Shown here: positions 18,310 through 27,713 of the stretch, in pieces
How positions within the stretch are numbered: position 1 is the stretch's first letter
Layout: each line of letters opens with the position of its first letter
DNA from: a bacterium
Lineage (GTDB): Bacteria > SZUA-79 > Acidulodesulfobacterales > Acidulodesulfobacteraceae
Direction: 5' to 3'
Length of the DNA stretch: 64,000 nt
Assembly: GCA_021845685.1 (NCBI GenBank)
Contig: JAJZVN010000001.1
Coordinates: 1-64,000, forward strand
The notes under the pieces: generated by a model
Databases searched by the model: none
Seen by the model: the letters and a program-made list of their open reading frames with translations, nothing else
What the model was told of the DNA's origin: nothing
Translations under genes and position numbers: made by a program

Positions 18310-21300
18310 TGAAAATTTATGCGCTTACATTTAAAGATTCTATTATTGAATACATAGCCGAAAAACTGATTAATGAAGCGAAAGGCAATTATAAAGATTA
18401 TAATGGCAATGATAATAATTTTAATAACAATAAAAACAGCGGCAATAATAGATTAAATAAAGATTTTTCAAAATATGCCGTAGTTTTCCCCGGTAAAAGG
18501 CCTGCTTTATATCTTAGAAAAATCATATCCGATAAAATAAACTCGCCTTATTATCCGCCGCTTATGTTTTCAATAAATGAATTTATTAAATTTATTGCAG
18601 AAAAAACCAGAGGTATCAGAAAAGAGGTAAGCAGTATTGATGCCGTATGGTTTTTATATAATATCGCAAAAGATATTTTTAAAATTCAGAGCAATACTAT
18701 TAATACAATTAAAATCAATGCAATTAATAATGATGACGCCATAAGTTCAGGTTTTAAAAATATAAATAAATTTGAGGATTTTTTCCCCTGGGGACTGCAG
18801 CTGTTTAATGTAATTAATGAATTAGACGCCGAGGCGATAGGAAATGATAAGCTTAAGTCTGTAAAATCTTATATGGAAAATATACCTTTAAATATAAGTC
18901 AATTCTATAACAATTTATCGGTAATACGCGAAAATTTTCATAATAAATTATATGAAAATAATCTAACATCACCGGGTTTAGACTATATTAATGCGTTAAA
19001 ATATCTCAATAGCAATACAAATAATAGCAATACAAATAATAACTATATAAATAATAACAATGCAGATATATTATCGGAAAATATAATTAATTTTAATAAT
19101 GAATTCGAAAAAATATTTTTTACGGGTTTTATTTCGCTTAATAAAACCGAATCCGATATTATTAAAACTTTAATAAAAAACGGCGCTGCAGAATTTTACA
19201 CCCAATTTGAATCTTTAAAAGAAGAAGAATACTTAAAAGACCATATTGTTTCAAAATTAATAAAATCATTAGATAACCCTGAAATAGAACATGTTTTTAA
19301 TAATAAATTTAATAATAATGAAAATTACACGGAAACGGTTTTAAATTTTTATGAAGGGTTTGATTCACATTCTGAACTAACTTCAAGCGTAAATATTTTT
19401 AACGAAAATAATTTTGACCCGGAAAATAGCGCAGTTGTTTTGCCTGACCCGAATACTCTAATGCCGTTTTTATACCATGTGATAAATAATATTGATTCCG
19501 ATTACAATATAACTATGGGATATTCATTAAAAAGAACCCCGTTTTATTCATTATTTGAACTTATATCTAAGGCTCAAGAATCAATGATGACAACGGGAAA
19601 AGACATTAAAGAAAAAAATAAAAGCAGGCATAAATATTTTGCAAAAGATTATATAAATTTATTAAAGCATCCATATGTTAAGACATTATACGGCAAAGAA
19701 ACCATTTTTGCCGTAAACTGTATAGAAAAATATATAGCAGAAAACGGCTATAGCTACATTACTCTTAATAGCATTGAAGATATAACATTAGACCATAATT
19801 ATAATAATTATAACGGCAAAGTAAATTATAATACGGCAGAATTAAACAATACGGAATTAAAGAATATAATTCAGAAAATTCATAAACATTTTTTTATAAA
19901 TTTTGAAATTAATAAAATTACGCCAAAAAACTTTTCAAATAATGTATTTCAAATAATTAATCTAGTAATCGGCAAAAATAGCAACGCTCTTAATTATAAA
20001 CTTGCGCCGGAATTTGCCAAGAAAATCATAGAAATAATTAATATATTCAATAATTCTTATTTCAATAATGAAATAATGAATAAAAAATCAATATTCAGAT
20101 TATTTCAATATTATATAGATAATGAATTTGCAGCTTTCAGCGGTATACCGCTGAAAGGTTTGCAAATTATGGGAATTCTTGAAACAAGAGCTTTAAAGTT
20201 TAACAGGGTTATAATATTTGACTCCAATGAAGACATTTTGCCTCCGATAAAAAAATATGATCCGCTGCTGCCTTATACTTTAAGGAAAAAATTAGAGATA
20301 TTATATTATACGGATTATGAGGCTTTATACAGATATTATTTCAGAAGGTTAATTTTTGGCGCAGGGGAGGCTGATGTAGTTTATATTAAAAATGACAAAA
20401 AAACTAGAAGCAGATTTATTGAAGAAATTATTTGGGATGAAGAGAAAAAGGCAAAAAATCTTAACATAGAAAATAGAATAAAAATTTTAGGTTTTAAAAC
20501 AGATATTTCTAAAAATAGCAATCTTAATTTTGAAATTAAAAAAAATAGTTTAATATTAGAAATAATTGACAATATATTTAAAAAACTCTCTATCACTGTA
20601 ATAGACACTTACGTTAATTGCCCCGTGCAATTTTATTATAAATATATAGCCTGTCTGGCTGAATCCGATACTGTTAATGAAGGTTTAGAATCCGGCGAAA
20701 TTGGGACATTTGTTCATGGCATTCTTAAGGAATTTTATGAAAATTTTAAAAAAGACAGTTGTAATATTAAAAATATTAAAGAGTTTGACAGTTTTGACAG
20801 AAATCATATAAACAGTAACGGTAAAGATGGCAACGGTAATGTTAAAGGCAAAGTTGGCAACGGTAATGAAATTGAAAATAATGAAAATAACTTAGATAAG
20901 TATATAAAAGAAAAAATAAACAAAATTATAGAAGAGTTTAAAATAAACGATTGGACAAACAATAAAAAAAATAAATCTGCAGATAATAGCGGCAACATCA
21001 ATAGCAATAATATAAATAATACAGATATTAGCGAAATATATAGCGGCGATATCAATTCAAACCTCTCAAACAGGTTTAAAAAAAGTACCGTTGATTTTGA
21101 TATAGGCATAAATGAAACTGATGGCGGAGATTATTTTTTATTTAAAGAAATGTCTAAAGATTTATTATTTAATTTTATAAAATATGATTTGAAAAATAAC
21201 TGCCTGAATGAAAAAGGGTGGGAAATTTTAGAATTAGAAAGAGAAATTGAAGCTGATTTTGATATTGAAGAAAATGAAAAAGGCCAAAATAAAACAATTA

Positions 21301-21956
21301 AACTTTTTGGAAGAATAGATAGAATAGATAAATTTATATATAAAAATAATCAGAAAAACGGTGAATATTATAATAATTATAATGAAAATAATGATAAAGA
21401 AAATAATTGCAGTTTAACCGAGTCTGCCAATTCAAGAGATAATGGTTTTAATGAAAGTGCTGCCGAAGATATAATAATTATTGATTATAAAACAGGAAAA
21501 AAAGCGGTAAAACCTGATATTGACAAGCTATTAGAATATTGCAGCGGCAAACCTATTTCAGACAGAAGCAAAATAAAAGAACTTATAAAATCCTTTCAGC
21601 TTCCGGTCTATATTTATTTATTTAAACAATCAACATTGAGTGCCGGCAACAATAAAACAAGCATAAAAGATTACAATAATATTAACGCTTGTCTTAGTTT
21701 TATATCATTAGATACGAAAACCGATAAAGAAAAATATAGGCAGTATATGTTTAGCGCGAACAATAAAAACATTAATAATTGCAATAATAATGACGACGCG
21801 AATATAACGGATATAATGGAAAATATTATTCTGCCGTCTTTAAGAAATATAATAAATGAAATACTAGACCCAAAGAAATCTTTTATTCCGGATACTTCTG
21901 ACGATAAAATTTGCGGATACTGTTCTTATTCTCAGCTATGCGGGAAAAATTATTAA
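18309..21956 (+). CDS. addB: AddB-like nuclease/helicase-like subunit
   Basis: This is the partner of AddA. The N-terminus (VVFPGKRPALYLRKI) matches the inactive helicase-like domain of AddB. The C-terminus has a PD-(D/E)XK nuclease with GRIDRID and IIIIDYKTGKK (about residue 1058). A four-Cys Fe-S cluster is likely: Cys in VNCPVQFYYKY (about residue 770) and three more in CGYCSYSQLCG at the extreme C-terminus, the arrangement known from AddB. Length 1215 aa includes several Asn/Ser-rich spacers. The ATG shares one base with the addA stop. Conservation is weak in the N-terminal half, so the assignment rests on context, the nuclease motif and the Cys pattern. Confidence 0.85.
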   Translation: MKIYALTFKDSIIEYIAEKLINEAKGNYKDYNGNDNNFNNNKNSGNNRLNKDFSKYAVVFPGKRPALYLRKIISDKINSPYYPPLMFSINEFIKFIAEKTRGIRKEVSSIDAVWFLYNIAKDIFKIQSNTINTIKINAINNDDAISSGFKNINKFEDFFPWGLQLFNVINELDAEAIGNDKLKSVKSYMENIPLNISQFYNNLSVIRENFHNKLYENNLTSPGLDYINALKYLNSNTNNSNTNNNYINNNNADILSENIINFNNEFEKIFFTGFISLNKTESDIIKTLIKNGAAEFYTQFESLKEEEYLKDHIVSKLIKSLDNPEIEHVFNNKFNNNENYTETVLNFYEGFDSHSELTSSVNIFNENNFDPENSAVVLPDPNTLMPFLYHVINNIDSDYNITMGYSLKRTPFYSLFELISKAQESMMTTGKDIKEKNKSRHKYFAKDYINLLKHPYVKTLYGKETIFAVNCIEKYIAENGYSYITLNSIEDITLDHNYNNYNGKVNYNTAELNNTELKNIIQKIHKHFFINFEINKITPKNFSNNVFQIINLVIGKNSNALNYKLAPEFAKKIIEIINIFNNSYFNNEIMNKKSIFRLFQYYIDNEFAAFSGIPLKGLQIMGILETRALKFNRVIIFDSNEDILPPIKKYDPLLPYTLRKKLEILYYTDYEALYRYYFRRLIFGAGEADVVYIKNDKKTRSRFIEEIIWDEEKKAKNLNIENRIKILGFKTDISKNSNLNFEIKKNSLILEIIDNIFKKLSITVIDTYVNCPVQFYYKYIACLAESDTVNEGLESGEIGTFVHGILKEFYENFKKDSCNIKNIKEFDSFDRNHINSNGKDGNGNVKGKVGNGNEIENNENNLDKYIKEKINKIIEEFKINDWTNNKKNKSADNSGNINSNNINNTDISEIYSGDINSNLSNRFKKSTVDFDIGINETDGGDYFLFKEMSKDLLFNFIKYDLKNNCLNEKGWEILELEREIEADFDIEENEKGQNKTIKLFGRIDRIDKFIYKNNQKNGEYYNNYNENNDKENNCSLTESANSRDNGFNESAAEDIIIIDYKTGKKAVKPDIDKLLEYCSGKPISDRSKIKELIKSFQLPVYIYLFKQSTLSAGNNKTSIKDYNNINACLSFISLDTKTDKEKYRQYMFSANNKNINNCNNNDDANITDIMENIILPSLRNIINEILDPKKSFIPDTSDDKICGYCSYSQLCGKNY

Positions 21957-22487
21957 ATATTGCTAAAAATAAATATTACTCAATCCAATTGCAGTTAAAA
22001 AAATAATTTAAAAAACTTAAAAAATAATGAATGCTATTTTGCATTGATAAGTCTAAAAATTACCTTGACAATTTTTTTAAAATTTAATAGAATATAAAAG
22101 CTTTGTTTTTTTAAAATTTTTTTTAAAACAGTATATCAAATTTTTACCTGTATTTTTTTAATATAAAATACTCTAAAACAACACATTACATTTATAAAAA
22201 TTAGTTATATTATTAGTTATATTAAAAAATCAATAAATAAATTTATTTATTGATAATGTATTTATTTGCTTGGTGTTTGTGTTTGGTTTATTTACAAAAA
22301 TTATCAAAATAATTATTATAAATAAATAATTATTTTTTTTGTTTCTTACGCAAAATAATTATTATAAATAATTATTTTTTTTGTTTCTTACGATAGATAA
22401 TTGATTATCTTAACTTTACTTTACTTTAAAAAAATAAATAAGATATAAAAATAATAAAAACAAAAACGAAAAAATGGAAACTACATT
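21957..22487. repeat. leader region upstream of hdrC with tandem AT hairpins
   Basis: The 531-nt gap contains a strong promoter-like pair at 22065-22093. About 210 nt further on is a 41-44-nt tandem duplication (22307-22350 and 22352-22392), each copy ending TTTTTTGTTTCTTACG. Each copy folds into an all-AT hairpin (AAAATAATTATT pairing with AATAATTATTTT) followed by a U-tract, which resembles a weak intrinsic terminator. No ORF or known riboswitch was recognised. Confidence 0.65.
22065..22093 (+). promoter_or_regulatory. sigma-70 type promoter upstream of the hdr-flox operon
   Basis: TTGACA at 22065-22070, a 17-nt spacer and TAGAAT at 22088-22093 form a near-consensus promoter. If used for hdrC it would give a 5' leader of nearly 390 nt containing the duplicated AT hairpins. 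Start-site use is inferred. Confidence 0.55.
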
Positions 22488-23036
22488 ATGAAAACAGTTA
22501 TAAATGAACAGCAAAGAAGAAATTTTGTCGGAGAAGTAGAATCCAAACTGCATGATAAACTTGCAAAATGTTATCAATGCGGAAAATGCTCTGCAGGATG
22601 TCCGGTAAATTTTGAGATGGATTACACTCCCAATCAAATAATTAAAATGGCCGAACTCGGTATGATTGATAATGTATTAAATTCTAAAACAATATGGCTG
22701 TGTGTTTCATGCAACACATGCTCCACGCGATGCCCTAAAGGTTTTGAGGTAGCAGGCATAATGGATGTTTTAAGAGAGATAGCTGCGCGCAGGGGAATTA
22801 AATCAAAAACGGAAAAAGAAATTCAAACTTTTCATGAAGTGTTTTTAGACAATGTTAAATCTAACGGCAGAATTTTCGAACTTGAATTAGTAGGAAAATA
22901 TAAGTTAAAAACAAAACACCTTTTTAGAGATATGTTTCTTGCTCCAAAAATGATCGAAAAGGGAAAATTAAAAATGCATAGCGATAAAGTTTCTAATATT
23001 AATCAGATTGCTAAAATATTTAAAGATTTTGAATAA
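22488..23036 (+). CDS. hdrC: heterodisulfide reductase-like subunit C
   Basis: This small electron-transfer subunit passes electrons between HdrA and HdrB. Two [4Fe-4S] motifs are complete: C28, C31, C34, C38 (CYQCGKCSAGCP) and C72, C75, C78, C82 (CVSCNTCSTRCP). Length 182 aa matches soluble HdrC, and there is no membrane domain, which argues against QmoC or DsrM types. It is the first gene of a seven-gene operon, hdrC-hdrB-hdrA-floxD-floxC-floxB-floxA. The in vivo disulfide substrate is not known; in sulfate reducers a DsrC-type protein is the favoured candidate. Confidence 0.93.
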   Translation: MKTVINEQQRRNFVGEVESKLHDKLAKCYQCGKCSAGCPVNFEMDYTPNQIIKMAELGMIDNVLNSKTIWLCVSCNTCSTRCPKGFEVAGIMDVLREIAARRGIKSKTEKEIQTFHEVFLDNVKSNGRIFELELVGKYKLKTKHLFRDMFLAPKMIEKGKLKMHSDKVSNINQIAKIFKDFE

Positions 23037-23141
23037 TAATTTAAAATAAATGAATGTTATATTATAGTTATAGTAAGTAAAATTTGTAATAATTAATATT
23101 TATTATAATAAATAAGCATTAATAATTTTTAGAAAATAAAC

Positions 23142-23183
23142 GGAGGACAGTTCGGTTAATAACCCGACTGTAAAATACATTAT
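23142..23183 (+). promoter_or_regulatory. Shine-Dalgarno plus hairpin ahead of hdrB
   Basis: A strong GGAGGA at 23143-23148 lies about 35 nt before the hdrB ATG, too far for direct use. Between them ACAGTTCGG (23148-23156) can pair with CCGACTGT (about 23165-23172) around an AT loop, with one bulged T. Folding would bring the Shine-Dalgarno sequence close to the start codon, so this may be a structured ribosome binding site. The spacing is visible; the mechanism is inference. Confidence 0.5.
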
Positions 23184-24050
23184 ATGAAATTGGCATATTA
23201 TCCGGGGTGCAGTCTTAAAGGGACATCGTTTGAATATGAAGTGTCTTTATTAAAAGTATTGGAAGCCTTGAATATTGAAATACAGGAAATTCCCGATTGG
23301 AATTGCTGCGGAGCTTCTGCCGCCCACAATCTAAACCACAATTTATCCGTGGCTCTTCCCGCAAGAAATCTTGCAATTGCAGAAAATAGCGGTTTTGAAG
23401 AAGTGCTTGCTCCATGCGCTGCTTGTTCAAGCAGATTAAAAACTGCAAAGTATGAAATGGCTGGGGACGATATTTTAAAAAAGAGAATAACCGATTCTTT
23501 AGAAATGCCTTACAATAATTCCCTTAATATCTCAAATATGCTTGAATTTTTATTAAATATAGCAGGCAAAGAAAAGATAAAATCATTAGTAAAAAAACCT
23601 CTTTCGGGTCTTAAAGTTGCTTCATATTACGGATGTCTTTTAGTTAGACCACCTAAAGTTATGCAGTTTGACGATGCGGAAAAACCGGTTTCAATGGACG
23701 AATTAGTTGCGTTAACAGATGCCGTGCCTGTTGATTATTCTTATAAAACAGAATGCTGCGGAGCAATTAACTCGCTGTCAAAACCCGATGTCGTTATGGC
23801 TTTGACTGGAAAGATTTTATATGATATGAAAGAACACGGCGCCGATCTTGTAGTAGTAGCTTGTCCGCTATGCCATTCTAATCTTGATGTAAGACAGAGA
23901 GAAATAGAAAGAAAATATGCCGAAAAAATAGGTCTGCCGGTATTGTTCATAACAGAACTTTTAGGTCTTTCTTTCGGTTTTTCTCCAAAAGAGCTTGCTA
24001 TTGACGGACATATGGTAAATGCAGATAAAGTATTAGAAAAGATTTTGTAA
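23184..24050 (+). CDS. hdrB: heterodisulfide reductase-like subunit B
   Basis: This is the disulfide-cleaving subunit, with two CCG domains that in HdrB bind noncubane [4Fe-4S] clusters. Cluster 1 ligands are visible as C9 (YPGCS), C41-C42 (NCCG) and C78/C81 (APCAACSS). Cluster 2 ligands are in YYGCLL, ECCGAIN and CPLCHSNLD. All expected cysteines are present, so it should be catalytically competent toward a disulfide. Length 288 aa is standard. It follows hdrC after 147 nt that contain a Shine-Dalgarno sequence separated from the start by a hairpin. It lies directly before hdrA. Confidence 0.94.
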   Translation: MKLAYYPGCSLKGTSFEYEVSLLKVLEALNIEIQEIPDWNCCGASAAHNLNHNLSVALPARNLAIAENSGFEEVLAPCAACSSRLKTAKYEMAGDDILKKRITDSLEMPYNNSLNISNMLEFLLNIAGKEKIKSLVKKPLSGLKVASYYGCLLVRPPKVMQFDDAEKPVSMDELVALTDAVPVDYSYKTECCGAINSLSKPDVVMALTGKILYDMKEHGADLVVVACPLCHSNLDVRQREIERKYAEKIGLPVLFITELLGLSFGFSPKELAIDGHMVNADKVLEKIL

Positions 24051-24101
24051 ATTAATAAATTAAATCCGATTGTTATTTATTTATATTGAGGTAAATATAT
24101 T

Positions 24102-26084
24102 ATGGCACGAATAGGGGTATTTGTTTGCTGGTGCGGTTCTAATATTGCAGGAACCGTAGACGTTAAAAGAGTTGCCGAAGAGGCGGCTAAAATTCCGGGT
24201 GTTGTTGAGGCTATTGATTACAAATATATGTGTTCGGACCCGGGGCAAAACGCTTTCAGAAATATGATTAAAGATAAAAATCTTACAGGGGTCGTGCTGG
24301 CTGCCTGCTCACCGCATATGCATGAAAATACATTCAGAAAAGCGGCAATAAAAGAAGGTCTCAATCCTTATTTTGTTGAAATAGCAAATATTAGAGAACA
24401 AGTCTCGTGGGTTCATGAAGATAAAGAAAAAGCAACTGAAAAAGCTATAGATTTATTAAAAATGATGGTGGAAAAAGTAAAGAGAAATAAACCTATTGAA
24501 GATGTAAGGGTACCTCTCACAAAAAAAGCTCTTGTTATAGGCGGCGGCATTTCAGGGATACAGGCTGCTTTAGATATAGCTAACGGCGGAGTTGAAGTTA
24601 TTCTTGTTGAGAAAGAGCCTTCTATCGGCGGAAAAATGATACAGCTTGATGAAACATTTCCTACTCTTGACTGTTCAAGCTGCATAATGACGCCTAAGAT
24701 GGTTGAAGCGTATCAGCATCCTAATATAAAACTTTACACATATTCAGAATTAGAAGATGTATCCGGCTACATAGGAAATTTCAATGTAAAAATAAGAAAG
24801 AAAGCAAGAAGCATCGTTGAGAAAGACTGTACAGGGTGCGGAGATTGCTGGAATGCCTGTCCTATGCATAAAAATGTAAAAAGTGAATTTAACGTGAATT
24901 TATCGGAAAGAACAGCTATTTATGTTCCTTTTCCTCAGGCCGTTCCATTAATTCCGGTTATAGATAGAAGCGTGTGTTTGCATTATAAAAAGGGCGGTAA
25001 ATGTCAAAAATGTTATGACGCTTGCGGACCAAAATGTATAAATTTTGATTTGCAGGATGAAATAATAGAAGAAAAAGTAGGCGCTATTGTTGCGGCTACA
25101 GGCTATGATCTGATGGAAAATTCTTTATACGGTGAATATGGCTACGGTCAATTTAAAGATGTAGTTTCAGGTCTGCAGTTTGAAAGGCTTTTATCTGCTT
25201 CAGGGCCTACAGAAGGTGTTATCAAAAGACCATCCGACGGCAAAACTCCTGAAACCATTGTTTTTATTCAATGCGTAGGCTCAAGAGATCCTGAAAAGGG
25301 CGTTCCTTATTGTTCAAAAGTTTGTTGTATGTATACTGCCAAGCATGCGAAATTATTTGCGCATAAAGTTCATGGATCTCAAAGTTATGTTTTTTATATA
25401 GATATTAGAGCTACAAGCAAAGGATATGAAGAATTTGTTAGAAGTACAATGGAAAATGACGGAGCTATATATTTAAGAGGCAGAGTTTCTAAAATATATG
25501 AGAACGGCGGTAAGCTAATTGTCAAAGGCGCCGATACATTGTCTGGAAATCAGGTTGAAATTGCTGCCGATATGGTTGTTCTTGCAACCGGCGTTATTCC
25601 CAAAAAAGGTTCTGATAAAATGGCGCAAATGCTTGGTATCTCTTATGATAAATATGGTTTTTATACCGAGTCTCATCCTAAGCTTCGTCCTGCCGAATCT
25701 TCAACTGCAGGAATATATCTTGCAGGAATGGCTCAGGGACCGCGCGATATTCCTGAATCTGTTGTTTCAGGTTCTGCCGCAGCATCTAAAATACTCGGAT
25801 TGTTTTCAAAAAGCGAGTATGAAGTTGAAGGAACGATTGCTTCGGTTAACAAGACGACTTGTGTAGGATGCTTTTATTGCCAGAGAGTTTGTGCTTATAG
25901 CGCAATAAGCAAAGAAGAAGTTAAAGATAGAAGCGGCAATGTTTTAAAGGTTGTTGCAAATGTTAATTCAGGATTATGCACAGGATGCGGTGCATGCGTA
26001 AATGCATGTTTTTCTAAATCTATTGATGTAAGAGGATTTATGGACGAGCAGATTTTTGCAGAAATAAAATCTCTTGCCGTATAA
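24102..26084 (+). CDS. hdrA: heterodisulfide reductase-like subunit A (bifurcating FAD protein)
   Basis: This is the flavoprotein core where electron bifurcation takes place in Hdr complexes. The N-terminal domain has the Cys-rich FVCWCGSN. The FAD site GGGISGIQAALDIA follows at about residue 147. LDCSSCIMTPKM and CTGCGDCWNACP precede an extra Cys group (GGKCQKCYDACGPKC). Two C-terminal ferredoxin clusters are CVGCFYCQRVC and CTGCGACVNAC. Length 660 aa is typical of the single-module HdrA. GAGGT precedes the ATG. With FloxA-D next to it, NAD(P)H is the likely electron donor, with ferredoxin and a disulfide as acceptors. Confidence 0.94.
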   Translation: MARIGVFVCWCGSNIAGTVDVKRVAEEAAKIPGVVEAIDYKYMCSDPGQNAFRNMIKDKNLTGVVLAACSPHMHENTFRKAAIKEGLNPYFVEIANIREQVSWVHEDKEKATEKAIDLLKMMVEKVKRNKPIEDVRVPLTKKALVIGGGISGIQAALDIANGGVEVILVEKEPSIGGKMIQLDETFPTLDCSSCIMTPKMVEAYQHPNIKLYTYSELEDVSGYIGNFNVKIRKKARSIVEKDCTGCGDCWNACPMHKNVKSEFNVNLSERTAIYVPFPQAVPLIPVIDRSVCLHYKKGGKCQKCYDACGPKCINFDLQDEIIEEKVGAIVAATGYDLMENSLYGEYGYGQFKDVVSGLQFERLLSASGPTEGVIKRPSDGKTPETIVFIQCVGSRDPEKGVPYCSKVCCMYTAKHAKLFAHKVHGSQSYVFYIDIRATSKGYEEFVRSTMENDGAIYLRGRVSKIYENGGKLIVKGADTLSGNQVEIAADMVVLATGVIPKKGSDKMAQMLGISYDKYGFYTESHPKLRPAESSTAGIYLAGMAQGPRDIPESVVSGSAAASKILGLFSKSEYEVEGTIASVNKTTCVGCFYCQRVCAYSAISKEEVKDRSGNVLKVVANVNSGLCTGCGACVNACFSKSIDVRGFMDEQIFAEIKSLAV

Positions 26085-26248
26085 TATATATAAAATATAT
26101 AAACAATTGAAAGTGGAAATCTGCTGCAATCTAGTATTTCTTAAAGCATTGCGGTAAATTTAAAAATCTTTATAGGCAATTTTTAGCAATGTATTAATAA
26201 ACATAAATAATTGATTAAATTATTAAATACACTTTGGAGCTAATTTAG

Positions 26249-26731
26249 ATGGAAAATAACAATACCGAAAAAAATCAAAATTTTTCCGATAATTCAAACA
26301 AAGGAATTACTGCACAAAATAAAGAACCTCGCATTATTGCTTTTGTCTGCAATTGGTGCACATATAACGGAGCTGATCTAGCAGGCACAAGCAGAATGAA
26401 ATATGCCGATAATGTTAGAGTAATTAAACTTCCATGCACCGGCAGGATTGATCCGCTGTTTGTTGTAGAGGCATTTAAAAAAGGCGCAAAAGGAGTATTG
26501 GTTTCGGGATGTCATCCCGGTGATTGCCATTATACCAGCGGTAATTACCATTCAAGAAGAAAATATACTGCATTCAGAGATTTATTAAGTTATCTTGGAG
26601 TTGACATAAGTAGAGTAGAATTTTCATGGATAAGTGCTTCCGAAGGCAATAAATGGGTTTCGGTTATAAATGATTTTACAAATAAAATCAAATCATTGCC
26701 GAATAATAGCGATATATTTAGCAAAAAATAA
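26249..26731 (+). CDS. floxD: MvhD/FloxD-like [2Fe-2S] linker subunit
   Basis: This subunit carries electrons from the donor module to HdrA. The MvhD signature is clear: FVCNWCTYNGADLAG at about residues 32-46, LPCTGRIDPLFV, and SGCHPGDCHY, giving the conserved cysteines for a [2Fe-2S] cluster. Length 160 aa includes an Asn-rich N-terminal tail of about 30 residues that is not part of the fold. TTTGGAGC lies just before the ATG. Position directly after hdrA and before the other Flox genes identifies it as FloxD rather than a hydrogenase-linked MvhD. Confidence 0.92.
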   Translation: MENNNTEKNQNFSDNSNKGITAQNKEPRIIAFVCNWCTYNGADLAGTSRMKYADNVRVIKLPCTGRIDPLFVVEAFKKGAKGVLVSGCHPGDCHYTSGNYHSRRKYTAFRDLLSYLGVDISRVEFSWISASEGNKWVSVINDFTNKIKSLPNNSDIFSKK

Positions 26732-26760
26732 AATTTATACTTTATAAGGATATATATTTT

Positions 26761-27663
26761 ATGGAAAAAATGAATGAAAAGATTCAAAATATTGCAAAAG
26801 AGCTTTTAGAAAACAAAGAGGTAAATTTAATTATCGGTTTTACTAAAGGTTCTAATCCATTAAGGATGCGGTCAGTGTTTATTACTGACCCGAAAGATGT
26901 GTCTAAACTTTCTTTCAATTCCCACTGTGTTCAAGATTTAGCAGTATTCTTAAAAAAACCTGAAGTAAAAAAATTTGGAAAAATTGGAATTGTCGTAAAA
27001 GGCTGCGATGAAAAAGCTGTTAACACCTTAATTCAAGAATATCAACTTTCAAGAGATAATATAAAAATTATAGGTCTTGAATGTCACGGAGTTATCAAGC
27101 AAAATTTGGCTGATAAAGGAGAAAATTCTCTAAATCAATCTACTGTTTATGATAAATGTTTGGCATGCGAAGTTCATACACCAACATTGTATGATTATCT
27201 TGTTGAATCGGATGAGCAGGCTTTTGAAATTAACGGTAATAGTATTAAACCTTATGCAAAAATAGAAGAGCTTGATTTAATGAGCGCAGAAGAAAGAAAC
27301 GTTTTTTGGCAGAACGAATTTGAAAAATGCATTAAATGTTATGCATGCAGGCAGGTATGTCCGTTATGCTATTGCACGAGATGTATCGTTGAAAAAAATA
27401 CGCCTCAATGGATTGAAACTAATATTGAAGAAACCGGTAATGCGCAGTGGAATATGATAAGAGCATACCATCTTTCAGGAAGATGTATCGGCTGCGGAGA
27501 ATGTGAAAGAGCATGCCCAGTCAATATTCCTCTTATGCTTATAAATGAAAAAATGGCGAGGGACACTTTTGAGAAATTTGGTTATAAATCAGGTATTGAT
27601 ATAAATGCAAAACCTGTTTTCGGCACGTTTGATATTAACGATTTCAACGACTTTATAAAATAA
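26761..27663 (+). CDS. floxC: FloxC-like iron-sulfur protein
   Basis: This electron-transfer subunit resembles the beta subunit of coenzyme F420-reducing enzymes in its N-terminal half (GFTKGSNPLRMR, GIVVKGCDEKAV). Its C-terminal half is a two-cluster ferredoxin domain: CIKCYACRQVCPLCYCTRC at about residues 191-209 and CIGCGECERACP at about 242-253. Length is 300 aa. AAGGA precedes the ATG. It sits between floxD and floxB. The F420-like fold does not imply F420 use here, since a NAD(P)H module (FloxA) is present. Confidence 0.88.
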   Translation: MEKMNEKIQNIAKELLENKEVNLIIGFTKGSNPLRMRSVFITDPKDVSKLSFNSHCVQDLAVFLKKPEVKKFGKIGIVVKGCDEKAVNTLIQEYQLSRDNIKIIGLECHGVIKQNLADKGENSLNQSTVYDKCLACEVHTPTLYDYLVESDEQAFEINGNSIKPYAKIEELDLMSAEERNVFWQNEFEKCIKCYACRQVCPLCYCTRCIVEKNTPQWIETNIEETGNAQWNMIRAYHLSGRCIGCGECERACPVNIPLMLINEKMARDTFEKFGYKSGIDINAKPVFGTFDINDFNDFIK

Positions 27664-27713
27664 TTAATAAAATAAATAATAGATAAAATAGATTTTACTT
27701 GATGGAGAAGATA

